Shown one piece after another: positions 1 to 8,919 of a stretch of DNA of 64,000 bases. The notes beneath the pieces are model-generated. The model was given only the letters and a program-made list of their open reading frames with translations. It made no database searches and was not told the origin of the DNA. Every line of letters begins with the position of its first letter. Positions within the stretch are counted from its first letter, which is position 1. Made by a program: the position numbers and the translations under genes. Source of the DNA: Marsupella aquatica (taxonomy: Eukaryota; Marchantiophyta); NCBI GenBank assembly GCA_973895155.1, contig OZ316897.1:1178001-1242000 (forward strand), read 5' to 3'.

Positions 1-694
1 CAAAATTTGCCTTGTCCTTCTGCTTCTTAGAGGAAGATTTGTTGCTCCCATCAAAATCAACATTCCATACTTTATTGTGGACGTTAACCACATCCCATAG
101 AACCCAGGAGCCCTTTGCCTCTTCAATTGTTGCAGCTCCACCATGTGCGTAAGGTAAAGTCTTACTACCATGAATCACATCTGTGACTTTTACACTAACC
201 CGAGACTCACCGAGTAATATGTTATGACATCTCTCCATTGGATCGGTCTTGAAAACAACTCCAAAGGCCACACAATGGCCAGAGATAAACATTTCAACCT
301 CATCGCCTGGCCTTAGGGTGGTCAAAGCATCCTCCTCTACATTTGCAAAATTATGGATGTTGTTATCTTTTCGAGTCGAACAACTACCAATACTGATGCG
401 TTTTTGAGTAATCTTATCCGCAGATCGATATGCACATGACATATCCCAAATGACACATGAGTCAATGGCATCATGAAGATTTTCTGCCCTAGGCATTGGA
501 AAAGGGAGCTTCCTAGTCTCACCAAAGGCCTTCTCAATGAGAACCCCAATTTGATTCTCTCCCAGCACAATATTTTGAACACTCTCTCGCGGATCTGTCT
601 TTTGAACTGTCCCATTTCCAACGTCGTAACCATCAATTGTCAAGGTAACATCATCGCCCCTAGAAAACCTTTGAGTCATCCTTTTCCTATTTTC
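1..694 (-). CDS. Exon with two DUF8039-like repeats (partial gene)
   Basis: Read on the minus strand, one frame stays open from about 694 to the left edge, so the gene continues outside the window. The peptide contains two similar blocks, each with a GD.V opening, a V..G.V..TDP segment, an LGE segment, a LP.P or LPYAHG segment and a W.....V ending. They lie at about 660-440 and 330-100. This pattern resembles the plant domain DUF8039, which is often linked to En/Spm-type (CACTA) transposon proteins; that link is family knowledge recalled, not tested. A TTTTTTTCAG acceptor lies just upstream (minus strand, around 701), followed by a second AG at 695. An ATG at 679-677 is in frame, so this may be either an internal exon or a start. 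The end nearest the window edge is rich in Ser and Lys. Function unknown. Confidence 0.5.
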
Positions 695-778
695 CTGCAC
701 ACTGAAAAAAATGGATTAAAACCAAACTCATGCAAATTTTGATTTAGACTACTATCCTCCAATTTTGGATTTGGACTA

Positions 779-1102
779 GGACCATCTGAGTCCGGATTTG
801 GACCGGGACCATCCAAGTCTGGATTAGGACTGCAATCCGCCGAGTCTGGATTTGGACTATGATCCTCCGATTCTGGATTTGGCCAGGGACCATCCGAGTC
901 CGGATTTGGACCGGGACCATCCAAGTTTGGATTTGGACTGCAATCCTCCGAGTCTAGATTTGGACTACAATCCTCCGATTCTGGATTTGGACTGGGACCA
1001 TCCGAGTCCGGATTTAGACCGGGACCATCCAAGTTCGGATTTGGACTGCAATCCTTCGAGTCTGGATTTGGACTACGATCCTTCGATTCTAGATTTGGAC
1101 TG
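779..1102. repeat. 108-bp higher-order minisatellite, three copies
   Basis: Three consecutive 108-bp copies begin at 779, 887 and 995. Each is made of four related 27-bp subunits opening with GGACCATC (twice), CAATCC and YGATCC. Because 27 is a multiple of three, long reading frames run through both strands; they are repeat artefacts. The array lies between the DUF8039-like exon and the start of the ParB/methyltransferase gene. Confidence 0.85.
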
Positions 1103-1655
1103 GGACCATCCCAGTCCAAGGTTGGACTAGAACCATCCCAATCCAAACTAGGACTCGGACCATCCCAATCCAAACTAGGACTTGGACCATCCAAGTCCAA
1201 ACTTGGACTCGGACCATCCCAATCCAAACTTGGACTCGGACCATCCCAATCCAAACTAGGACTTAGACCATTAAAGTCCAAACTAGGACTCGGACCATCC
1301 AAATCCAAACTTGGACTCGGACCATCCCAATCCAAACTAGGACTTAGACCATCCAAGCCCAAACTAGGACTCGGACCATCCCAATCCAAACTTGGACTCG
1401 GACCATCCAAGTTCAAACTTGGACTCGGATGATCCCAATCCAAAGTTGGACTCGGCCCATCGTAATCCAAAGTTGGACTTAGACCATCCCAATCCAAACT
1501 AGGACTTGGACCATCCAAGTTCAAACTTGGACTCGTAGGATCCCAATCCAAACTAGGACTCAGATGATCCCAATGCAAAGTTGGACTCGGATGATCCTAA
1601 TCCAAACTTGGACTAGGATCATCCGAATCCAAACTTGGACTAGAACCATCCTAGA
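1103..1655. repeat. 27-bp minisatellite, about 20 units
   Basis: Head-to-tail 27-bp units of the type GGACTCGGACCATCCCAATCC plus AAACTW continue directly from the 108-bp array. Each unit contains an imperfect hairpin (TTGGACT.GGA, loop CCA, TCC.A.TCCAA). Translation of the minus strand gives a nine-residue repeat such as LDWDGPSPS, which I treat as non-coding. Confidence 0.85.
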
Positions 1656-2187
1656 CCAACCCATGATGTAATGGGAGATAAACTTCAAACATCTTAAGCT
1701 AAGAAAAATCCAAATTTAGGAAGACCCCGTATTTTACGGATCTCCCTAGATATGGTGTAGCCTAAAGTTTGCATGGTCTTAAGGCAGACCCTAATGTCTA
1801 CATACTGTTTCATGAAATAATGGAACCTTATATTTGAATGCATTAACCTTATACTCACCTTAGTATTAAGATCTGGTAGAAGATGAATATCACATCCAAG
1901 GGGTATACATTGTTGTTTGAATAATGGTAAAAACTTCCCAGAACCTTGAAATACAAGCTATATGCCACTAAATCTTGGAAGTAAAAAACAAATTGAACCC
2001 TAAACCACACATATCTGTAAAAGATAAACTGAGAGGACTCCAAAAGTCAAGAAGCTGGCTAAGCTGACCCAATGAAGGTAAATGGCTCAATATATAACAC
2101 TTTAAGAGAAACTCCACTCCGGATTACATGGAGCTTAGATTTGGGAAACTAGAACAAGAATGAGCTCCAAAGTGGGCGTCTCCCAAA
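1656..2187. other. Intergenic stretch without recognisable gene
   Basis: No coding exon or RNA gene could be supported here. It is moderately AT-rich, single copy as far as I can see, and separates the minisatellite from the MITE upstream of the ParB/methyltransferase gene. Confidence 0.5.
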
Positions 2188-2190
2188 TTA

Positions 2191-2318
2191 TAGCCTTCGC
2201 TCGAGTCGGCTCAACCGGAAATCGCGTGAAGATAAGGGTTGAGTACGCGTTCACCTTAGCTTGCGGACACACCTTATCTTCACGAGCCTAATTGCGCGGG
2301 GACTACCATGGAAGGCTA
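2191..2318. mobile_element. Small Tourist-like MITE with TTA duplication
   Basis: The ends are perfect inverted repeats, TAGCCTTC and GAAGGCTA, flanked on both sides by TTA (2188-2190 and 2319-2321). A second pair of inverted blocks, CGTGAAGATAAGG and CCTTATCTTCACG, sits at the same offset from each end, so the whole 128 bp can fold. A 3-bp TTA target duplication suits PIF/Harbinger-derived MITEs. It lies about 430 bp upstream of the ParB/methyltransferase start codon. Confidence 0.65.
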
Positions 2319-2495
2319 TTAGGTAGGCAGGACATCAAGGAAGGAGGCCGTATGCAAGGTGAGGGCAACGGGCCGGATGCAAGAGCAGGCCGTATGCCAG
2401 AGCAGGCCGTACGCAGTAGAAGGAGGCAACCGGCCGTACATAGGCCGGGGTGAGGCAGGAGGGGGTAAAGGGACGGAGAGGTCCAACCAGGACCT

Positions 2496-2690
2496 CATTC
2501 TCATTCTCTCATTCTCTCCCTCTCTCGCTCTCTCGCTCTCTCGCTCTCCTCTCGCTCTCCTCTTGCTCTCCTCTCGCTCTCCTCTTGCTCTCCTTGCTCT
2601 CTGTTCTCCGCTCTCTCTTCGCTCTCCATTCTCTCTCTGCCTCCCCGCCTCCGCCTTCCACCTTCCACCTCCATTCTTTTTTATTGCCCT
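2496..2690 (+). promoter_or_regulatory. CT-rich leader (Y-patch-like) before gene start
   Basis: Almost 200 bp of CTCTCGCTCTC-type pyrimidine-rich sequence sits immediately upstream of the start codon at 2743. Pyrimidine patches and CT-rich 5' leaders are common at plant core promoters. No convincing TATA box was seen. Confidence 0.4.
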
Positions 2691-2742
2691 AGATCGGACG
2701 CCTGCTAAGACGCCACGTGTCTCGCTGCCACGGGTTAGAAAG

Positions 2743-2869
2743 ATGGAAGCAAATCGCGTCCTTGTGATGTCCTACGTGGAAGAAACGGAGGAGTTTGACC
2801 TCTCCTCTATGAGCGACAGTGTGGAACTGGCACTCGAAGACTCTAGACAATTTCAATCACGAATCCCGA
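2743..2869 (+). pseudogene. ParB/methyltransferase-like gene, exon 1
   Basis: An ATG at 2743 opens a 42-codon acidic exon (start MEANRVLVMSYVEE) ending after one base of a split codon at 2869, followed by a strong donor GTAAGT at 2870. The acceptor at 3171 (TGATGCAG) leaves two bases that complete the codon and enter the long downstream frame, so the phases agree. The start codon was chosen because it follows the CT-rich leader and the frame matches exon 2. The encoded N-terminus matches no domain I know. It is labelled a pseudogene because the downstream exons are broken. Confidence 0.55.
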
Positions 2870-2904
2870 GTAAGTATCCATCACCTATCCTCCCTAAGTC
2901 TTAG

Positions 2905-3125
2905 AGGACTGGGACCATCCGAGTCCAAAGTTGGACTCGGACCATCCCAATCCAAGCTTGGACTCGGACCATCCCAATCCAAAGTTGGACTCAGACCAAC
3001 CCAATCCAAAGTTGGACTCGGATGATCCTAATCCATCTAGGAGATTGAATCCCGATTGTAGGAGCAAGTCTAAAACCATCTCAAGTTGGACTAGGACCAT
3101 CCTAATCCAACAAGAGTTATTCGAA
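2905..3125. repeat. 27-bp-type hairpin repeats inside intron 1
   Basis: Intron 1 (2870-3171) holds about five tandem units of the same hairpin family as 779-1655, plus an isolated hairpin near 3090 with arms GTTGGACTAGGA and TCCTAATCCAAC (one mismatch) around a CCA loop. Confidence 0.75.
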
Positions 3126-3171
3126 TGTTTTGAAGGTTTTAAGTCTAACATGGATGACGTTTATGATGCAG

Positions 3172-4862
3172 GGAGCGAACTTGTTGTTTTCAAACCCGCG
3201 ATTGCACCGACCCACTGCCTGGACGGATTCTTACTAGATGAGAGATCCCCACGCTTTCGATGGGGGCTTGAGTTCTCAAGAACCCCGCTTAATACTTCTG
3301 GGTCATCAACCACGATTGAACCTGTTTTGACCTTAAAGTGCAGAGGAAATGATAGCCTGACTTTTGTTTGCGGACCTGTGGTCTCTGTTGGCATTGGAGG
3401 GAGAGGGATGAATACGGTCATTCTCGAGATGCACGATAAGTCCTGTTGGGTTAAAGTTAACCTTTTGTCAAAGGCATACTCCTCTGAATTCAATGTCGAA
3501 TGGCACGCAAGTGGGGAATTGAGCGTTTTGTCAATGGGATTTTTTCCAAAGACCTATGACACAAAGAAGTTGGTCGCCGGGGTAACTGGTATGCTTCCAG
3601 TCGACATTATGTATGGGTTTCAATATTTGAAACTCAACATGATGAAGCACCAAGGCAATTTTTCTTTTGCAACTACCTGGACGTTAAGCAATTTAGTTGA
3701 GAAAGCTGGATTGTTATCGTTGGAGTTGGAGGAGCCTGGTGTTTTAATTGATAAGGATGTTGCATTTGCTCCCAAGTTTGATTTAGTCAAAGCAAAGCAA
3801 TGGATAGAATCTTTGTCCAAGACGAGAAAGCTTCCAGCGGTGAATACAAACCCTGTGCGCGAGAAAGCGCCAGAGAAAGCTCCAGAACCTACAACAGAGA
3901 CCACGGGAACTACAGCAGCGACCTTTCAAAGAGCAGTGGGAAAACAAAAACAAAGCCAAAGGAAACCTCCGGTTGAGAAGAAACTTCCGGTCGAGAAACC
4001 GAGTACGAGAAGCCGAGTTGAGAAGCCAGTTGAGAAGCCAGTTGAGAAGCCGAGTATGAGAAGCCGAGTTGAGAAGCCAGTTGAGAAGAAACGTCTGGTT
4101 GAGAAGCCGAGTGCAAGTGAAAAGAGACCAAGACAGAAGAAGAAACAAAAAATTGACAGTGCCATCAGGGATGACACTACAGAAAACCTGATAGTGCATT
4201 CACAAGATGTGGACGAGCAGTTGGACGCTCCTGAGGAGAAGAAGGTCTTAGAAGGTAATGAGGTATTGCAACAAATGGAGCAATATTATACGTTTGGGAT
4301 CAATTCAATATTTTTTATTCCTGTAGACAGTATTTTCCCTGCGTCGGCAAGACTCTGTTACAGAATGTTGAATGCAGAACATGTAAAGGAGGTGGCCAAT
4401 TCCATGATAAGAAATCCGGGGCATGAACCACACATAGCAGACTTGATTCCTTACACTACAAAACATAGAAACCTAATGCAGTATGACAACACAGAATCAG
4501 ATAGGAGGGACTTTGTAGCAGCCGTGAAAAAGGGCGAGGTTCAATTCCTTGCCATTAGCGGTCAACATTCGGCTAGAGCAGCCAGATGGATTCGAGAATG
4601 GGCAAACAAGGATGCCAAGCTGACAACATTGGCAAAAAAGCTGGAATTTTGAAAGTCAAGAATATTATCTCATCGAACACCATCGTCAATATTAGTTGAG
4701 CATTCAATGCGATCTAATGCGATCAATAGCACGATGGTGTTTCAGTCATGCTTCAAAGATACAGTCGTTCATGCTAGGCGACAATTTGTGGAATGTGGAA
4801 AACCTAGCCGGCCAAAACATGGGGACAACAAAACAAACGCTCAAGACAATCAAAAATTTCAG
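3172..4862 (+). pseudogene. ParB/methyltransferase-like gene, exon 2 with ParB-like domain
   Basis: This exon runs from the acceptor at 3171 to the donor at 4863 (TTTCAG then GTACGA). Its first part is unrecognised. A Lys/Glu/Pro-rich repeat (KPVEKP type, about 3960-4120) is followed by a basic KRPRQKKKQK stretch that could be a nuclear signal. From about 4300 the sequence resembles a ParB/Srx N-terminal domain: FFIPVDSIFP, then a helix with VKEVANSMIRNPG, then AISGQHSARAARWI in place of the usual G.hR..A motif. Three lesions follow. An A-run near 4635 appears one base short, which stops the frame at 4650-4652. An in-frame TGA lies near 4697. A 10-bp tandem duplication (AATGCGATCT / AATGCGATCA, about 4706-4725) shifts the frame. 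After it the frame is open again to the donor. Identification as ParB-like is by motif pattern only. Confidence 0.55.
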
Positions 4863-4900
4863 GTACGAAGTGTTACTGCTTGATGGGTACAATACTATAG

Positions 4901-5525
4901 ATTCATGCACATTCAGTAGAATATTTCCACTGATATCGCCTAGTTTTGCGTTGGACTGGGATGGTCCCAGTCCAAATGGATTCATGCACATTCAGTAGAA
5001 TCTTTGTCCACTGATATCGTCTAGTTTTGTGTTGGACTGGGATGGTCCCAGTCCAAATGGATTCATGCACATTCAGTAGAATATTTCCACTGATATCGCC
5101 TAGTTTTGCGTTGGACTGGGATGGCCCCAATCCAAATGGATTCATACACATTCAATAGATTATTTTTCCACTGATACTGTCTAGTTTTGTTATGGACTGG
5201 GATGGTCCCAGTCCAAATGGATTCATGCACATTCAGTAGAATCTTTGTCCACTGATATCGTCTAGTTTTGTGTTGGACTGGGATGGATTCATGCACATTC
5301 AGTAGAATATTTCCACTGATATCGCCTAGTTTTGCGTTGGACTGGGATGGCCCCAATCCAAATGGATTCATACACATTCAATAGATTATTTTTCCACTGA
5401 TACTGTCTAGTTTTGTTATGGACTGGGATGGTCCCAGTCCAAACTAAATCGTGCACATTCAATAGAATATTTCCACTGAGACCGTCTAGTTCTGTGTTGG
5501 ACTGGGATGGTCTCAGTCCGCACCT
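4901..5525. repeat. ~80-bp tandem repeats filling intron 2
   Basis: About eight units start near 4901, 4980, 5061, 5140, 5221, 5286, 5365 and 5446. Each begins ATTCATGCACATTCAGTAGA and ends with a hairpin whose perfect arms are TTGGACTGGGA and TCCCAGTCCAA around TGG. The unit at 5221 is short because it lacks the second arm. Identical neighbours (5061/5286 and 5140/5365) show that multi-unit blocks were duplicated. The array lies wholly inside the intron 4863-5583. Confidence 0.85.
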
Positions 5526-5583
5526 GAGTGCTATCAAACAATTGAGTTATGGAGAACTAACAGACTTTCCTTTGCAATTGTAG

Positions 5584-7148
5584 GATTGGTTGGCTCTTGC
5601 AAGAATGACCATGGGAAGGAAAGATTGTCGAAATGTTTACTGGTTACTATTTGCGGACGATGCTCTTTTTGAGTTATGGAGTTTGGTATGCCAATTGTGG
5701 TTGGATGGGAAACTTCCCGATGGAGCTGGGGTAGAAGGAAATGAGAAGTCTGAAAAAGCAATTACTGTTGCCATGTTTCGTTGTTTTGATGGTGAGTTGA
5801 TCTCACAACGAGACATCACAAGAATACTGACGCGGGTGAAGTCAGGAAAGGTATTGCTAAAGAAAGATGCCTCTAATAAATCAGACATGCCATCTATAGA
5901 GGAATTGGTCAAAGATGTGAAGATCGTGCGGAAATTGAAGTCCCTTATTGAAGACTACTATTGCACCAAGGATGCGGTGAATTTCCCGGCAAATACTAAT
6001 TGGGGGAAAGTAGTGGAGGTTCTACCTACGCTAGCAGTTGATTCAGAGTTCAGCAGGTGTCGAAGAGCCGCTGGTGAGGTCTATCTTGCCAACCTTTTAA
6101 AACCAAATCATACGCGGGAGAGCGCAATCTTGCCGACGACATTGGCATTCCGCCTAGATGATATATACTGCCAGAAATTTGGCGGAGGATCACGTTCTTG
6201 AACCCTACCATGGGCTACATTTTTTAGCGACAATCTCATGAAGACCATTGATCCAGAGTCATTGCAAGAAGCTCCTCTGACCTGCCCTCTTGCCATTGTT
6301 GATTTTAGCCGGCTTCCACAAAAACAATGGACTGAAGCAGAAATTCTTGTTCTCTTTGAATACATTGTGGAGCTTCCACAAAATCCCACGATTGTTGTGA
6401 CAATAACAATTCATCCTGGACAACTCGCATTGAATGTCCATGGTGCCCTTCGTAAACTGGGACAAGAGAAAGCTTTGACCATTCACATTGAGTATGGGAG
6501 TTATTCTCGAGATGATCAACTGCACCCTCATGACTCATGTTGGGGTGGGGGGATTGAAGAAGTTCTCTTTGCGGGGATTTCTCGAGATGAAGACGTCAAT
6601 TGGAATGAAGTTTTCAAGCCCAACTATCCAAAGCCAAAATTCTTGTATACTGCAAAGGATGTTGATTACGAAGTATGCAAGATCGACAAGGGAAAGGGGA
6701 AGGCGAAGGAATCAGATGAGGGGACACAAAACGATGACCTAAAAGTGGTTTTGGACCCGGAAGAGGCCGTCAAGATTATGAATATGGCCCCTCGATTTGA
6801 GACAGTTGGCAGTCGCGAAGGGTGGGTTAATCCTCATGCCAAACCCACGCGGATGATCCGAAGGATTATTGAATCCTTGTCAGAACTGGGAGATTTGGTT
6901 CTAGATTTTTTCTCCGGTGGCCAAGTCATGAAGACATCATTTTTTTGCGATAGGGAATGCTTTGTTTATTGTGACTCTCACTCCGAGAGGCATTTTGTGG
7001 AAGCTTTTGCTTTCTACCTTTGCGAGAGAGTTCCCTCACTTAAAGCCCATTGTGAATCACTTGCTGAAAATTCTCGACAATGGGCTACCACTGTTGCGGC
7101 TGTAGCTGTCGCTGTTGAATCCGATGGTTCTGAGTCTGAAGATGTTGC
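5584..7148 (+). pseudogene. ParB/methyltransferase-like gene, exon 3 (5' part) with MTase-like domain
   Basis: The acceptor TTGCAATTGTAG ends at 5583, and the phase-0 junction with exon 2 is consistent. The frame runs to 7148 with one internal TGA at 6199-6201; the frame before and after that codon is the same. The last third resembles a beta-class amino-DNA methyltransferase: a segment around CWGGGIEEVLFAG, then NPHAKPTRMIRRIIESL and GDLVLDFFSGG, corresponding to the H.tqKP and D.F.GsG (AdoMet-binding) motifs. The order, target region first and FSGG last, suits the beta class. The catalytic DPPY motif is not visible; the expected place reads AIVDFSRLPQ, so activity is doubtful. The exon stops at a Gypsy insertion and resumes at 22,688. 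Confidence 0.55.
7144..7148. repeat. Target site duplication GTTGC, left
   Basis: GTTGC directly precedes the left LTR and recurs directly after the right LTR at 22688-22692. Removing the element and one copy leaves a continuous open frame. Confidence 0.95.
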
Positions 7149-7263
7149 TGTGATGCCTAGATAGGAATCACTCGGCCGGTTAAGTGGGTAAAGCAGGAAG
7201 GCACCCTAGGAACACCTTAGTATAGGGACAAAACAAGGAAAATATAAACAATTAGGGGCAACC

Positions 7264-8919
7264 ATGGAACCCGGGCCGAGGCCGGAGGTAAGGCTGAGGG
7301 TGAAAACCCGATTAGGGTTAGGGCGCGTTAAGCGTCGGCGGCTAGGAAGGATCAACGGGAAGAAGGACCGGCAGAGGCGAGGGGTAAGGAGCGCTTGCAG
7401 GAGATGGTGGCTCATTTGCGAGCACGAACTAGGCAGACGACTACGGGAGGCCAACTACTGTCAGCTGCTTAGGCAAGCACTCGGGGAGAGAGTAGATACC
7501 GACGATCGACCTAAGGAGGGTATGAGCAACGTCAATCAAGCGGCACATTTCTGGGGATGCCTGTTCGAACGGGCAACTGAGTACATCAAGACTTACGAGG
7601 ACGAGGAGTCAGAAAGGGCAGCTCGAGAACGGCAGGAGCTCGCTCGATTGTGGGAGCTGCAGAAGACGGCTTTCTTAGGAGGCGAACTCATCAAGGACGA
7701 GTTCCTGTGGACGCCTACTTCCAATCAACTCGACGATCTTCTGTTTTGCAAAGACAGCGTCGTCGGCATCCGAGAGGCCATCAAGAACTGCAACGACATA
7801 CACTGGGAATTAAAGGGTAGCACGGAAAGGTGGACCCAGGCAACGGTGCTAGGAGAAACCTCCACGGCAGCAGAGATGAAGAGGAAGGGAGCCGTCAACG
7901 ATGAAGCCACCCCGGCAAAAAGAACGAGGTCGGCGGCACCAAAGAAGCCAGCCGAGCAGCAGAACAGGAGGCAGGGAGAAGCCGAAGAGGAGGAGGTCGA
8001 TCCCATCAAGGCCATTCCAACCAGGGATGACACCTGGAAGGGCTGGGCGGCAACCCTACCGGTGGAGGTGCAACTACATTTTGCACGGGAGGAGGATGCA
8101 TGCTTTACGGCCATGCAGACCAAGAAGTACCAAGGCTTCATGGCCGGATCCGGCTTGGAGGCCTTTGTAAGATTACCATGGCTGAAGCCGGAGGTACCGG
8201 AGTCAGACCTATTAGAATTCGTGGGGTCATGGGAACCAGAGACCAATTGCACGAGGATATATGGGAAGGATTTCTATCTTACTCCCAAGGTAATTGCCGA
8301 AGTGTTTGGCCTGCCGATAGGCAATAAGACCAAAGTTGATACCAAGAAGACCTTGCCTCACAAGGAGTTCCGGTCGTTCCCCGGGCCATCAACAAAGAAT
8401 GGCTTCTTCCGGAACACCTGCACCAACCCGCACATAGGAGAGATGATCGACTTCTTGCGGGTGACCATGCATTGTAACTTGCCGAGGGCAGAGATCGGCA
8501 AGGCACAGGTCTATCTGGCAGAAAGGCCAGACCCAAGCCGGGACTACAACGGGTACCTCCTCAACCAATTGAAGAAGATCTTAAAGGAGGAGCAGCAGGT
8601 AATCGGCATGGGGAGCGTGTCGCGGCTGGGCTATCACATGCCGCTGTTGTGCTGGTATGCCAGAGGTCAGACTTTTGCCCCGGTACTTCCCCTACAGGTA
8701 AGGGCACCCGAGGAAGCTCCAACGCCGAGGCCGTTGGCTGAGAAGCCTCAACCACCTGTTAGTCCTACGATCGAGCAGGTGTTTAGGCCCAGGAAGGAGG
8801 ACTTGCCGATGCAGCAACCAGGCATGCAGAGTCTGCTGAAACTACTGGAGAAAGAAAAGAAAAGAAATCGGCAACAACAACGGCAACGGCAACAATGCAG
8901 GACACTACTACAGAGGTAG
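7264..8919 (+). CDS. LTR ORF A: plant mobile domain-like protein (5' LTR copy)
   Basis: This 551-residue ORF starts 115 bp inside the LTR. The N-terminal 180 residues are basic then charged; residues about 215-240 hold a basic cluster (KRTRSAAPKKPAEQQNRR) that could be a nuclear signal. Residues about 255-430 contain LLEFVGSWEPETN followed by YGKDFYLTPKVIAEVFGLPIGN, which matches the layout of the aminotransferase-like plant mobile domain (W.PeT..f....g...T..dv....GLP..G). Such domains occur in transposon-derived and silencing-related plant proteins. The role here is unknown; binding to the element's own products or interference with host silencing are guesses. It overlaps the next ORF by 25 nt. 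The 3' LTR copy is intact as well. Confidence 0.65.
   Translation: MEPGPRPEVRLRVKTRLGLGRVKRRRLGRINGKKDRQRRGVRSACRRWWLICEHELGRRLREANYCQLLRQALGERVDTDDRPKEGMSNVNQAAHFWGCLFERATEYIKTYEDEESERAARERQELARLWELQKTAFLGGELIKDEFLWTPTSNQLDDLLFCKDSVVGIREAIKNCNDIHWELKGSTERWTQATVLGETSTAAEMKRKGAVNDEATPAKRTRSAAPKKPAEQQNRRQGEAEEEEVDPIKAIPTRDDTWKGWAATLPVEVQLHFAREEDACFTAMQTKKYQGFMAGSGLEAFVRLPWLKPEVPESDLLEFVGSWEPETNCTRIYGKDFYLTPKVIAEVFGLPIGNKTKVDTKKTLPHKEFRSFPGPSTKNGFFRNTCTNPHIGEMIDFLRVTMHCNLPRAEIGKAQVYLAERPDPSRDYNGYLLNQLKKILKEEQQVIGMGSVSRLGYHMPLLCWYARGQTFAPVLPLQVRAPEEAPTPRPLAEKPQPPVSPTIEQVFRPRKEDLPMQQPGMQSLLKLLEKEKKRNRQQQRQRQQCRTLLQR

Noticed and set aside
676-1578. 300-codon minus-strand ORF of nine-residue repeats (LDWDGPSPS type)
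   Set aside because: It exists because a 27-bp unit is a multiple of three; another frame on the opposite strand is also open, and there is no start context or non-repeat domain.
4901-5525. Regular repeats with similar intervals, superficially CRISPR-like
   Set aside because: The whole unit is repeated without unique spacers, it sits in a plant intron, and its hairpin belongs to a local minisatellite family.
7311-7324. Telomere-like ATTAGGGTTAGGG
   Set aside because: Only two short units inside the coding part of an LTR, repeated at the same place in the other LTR; not a telomere array.
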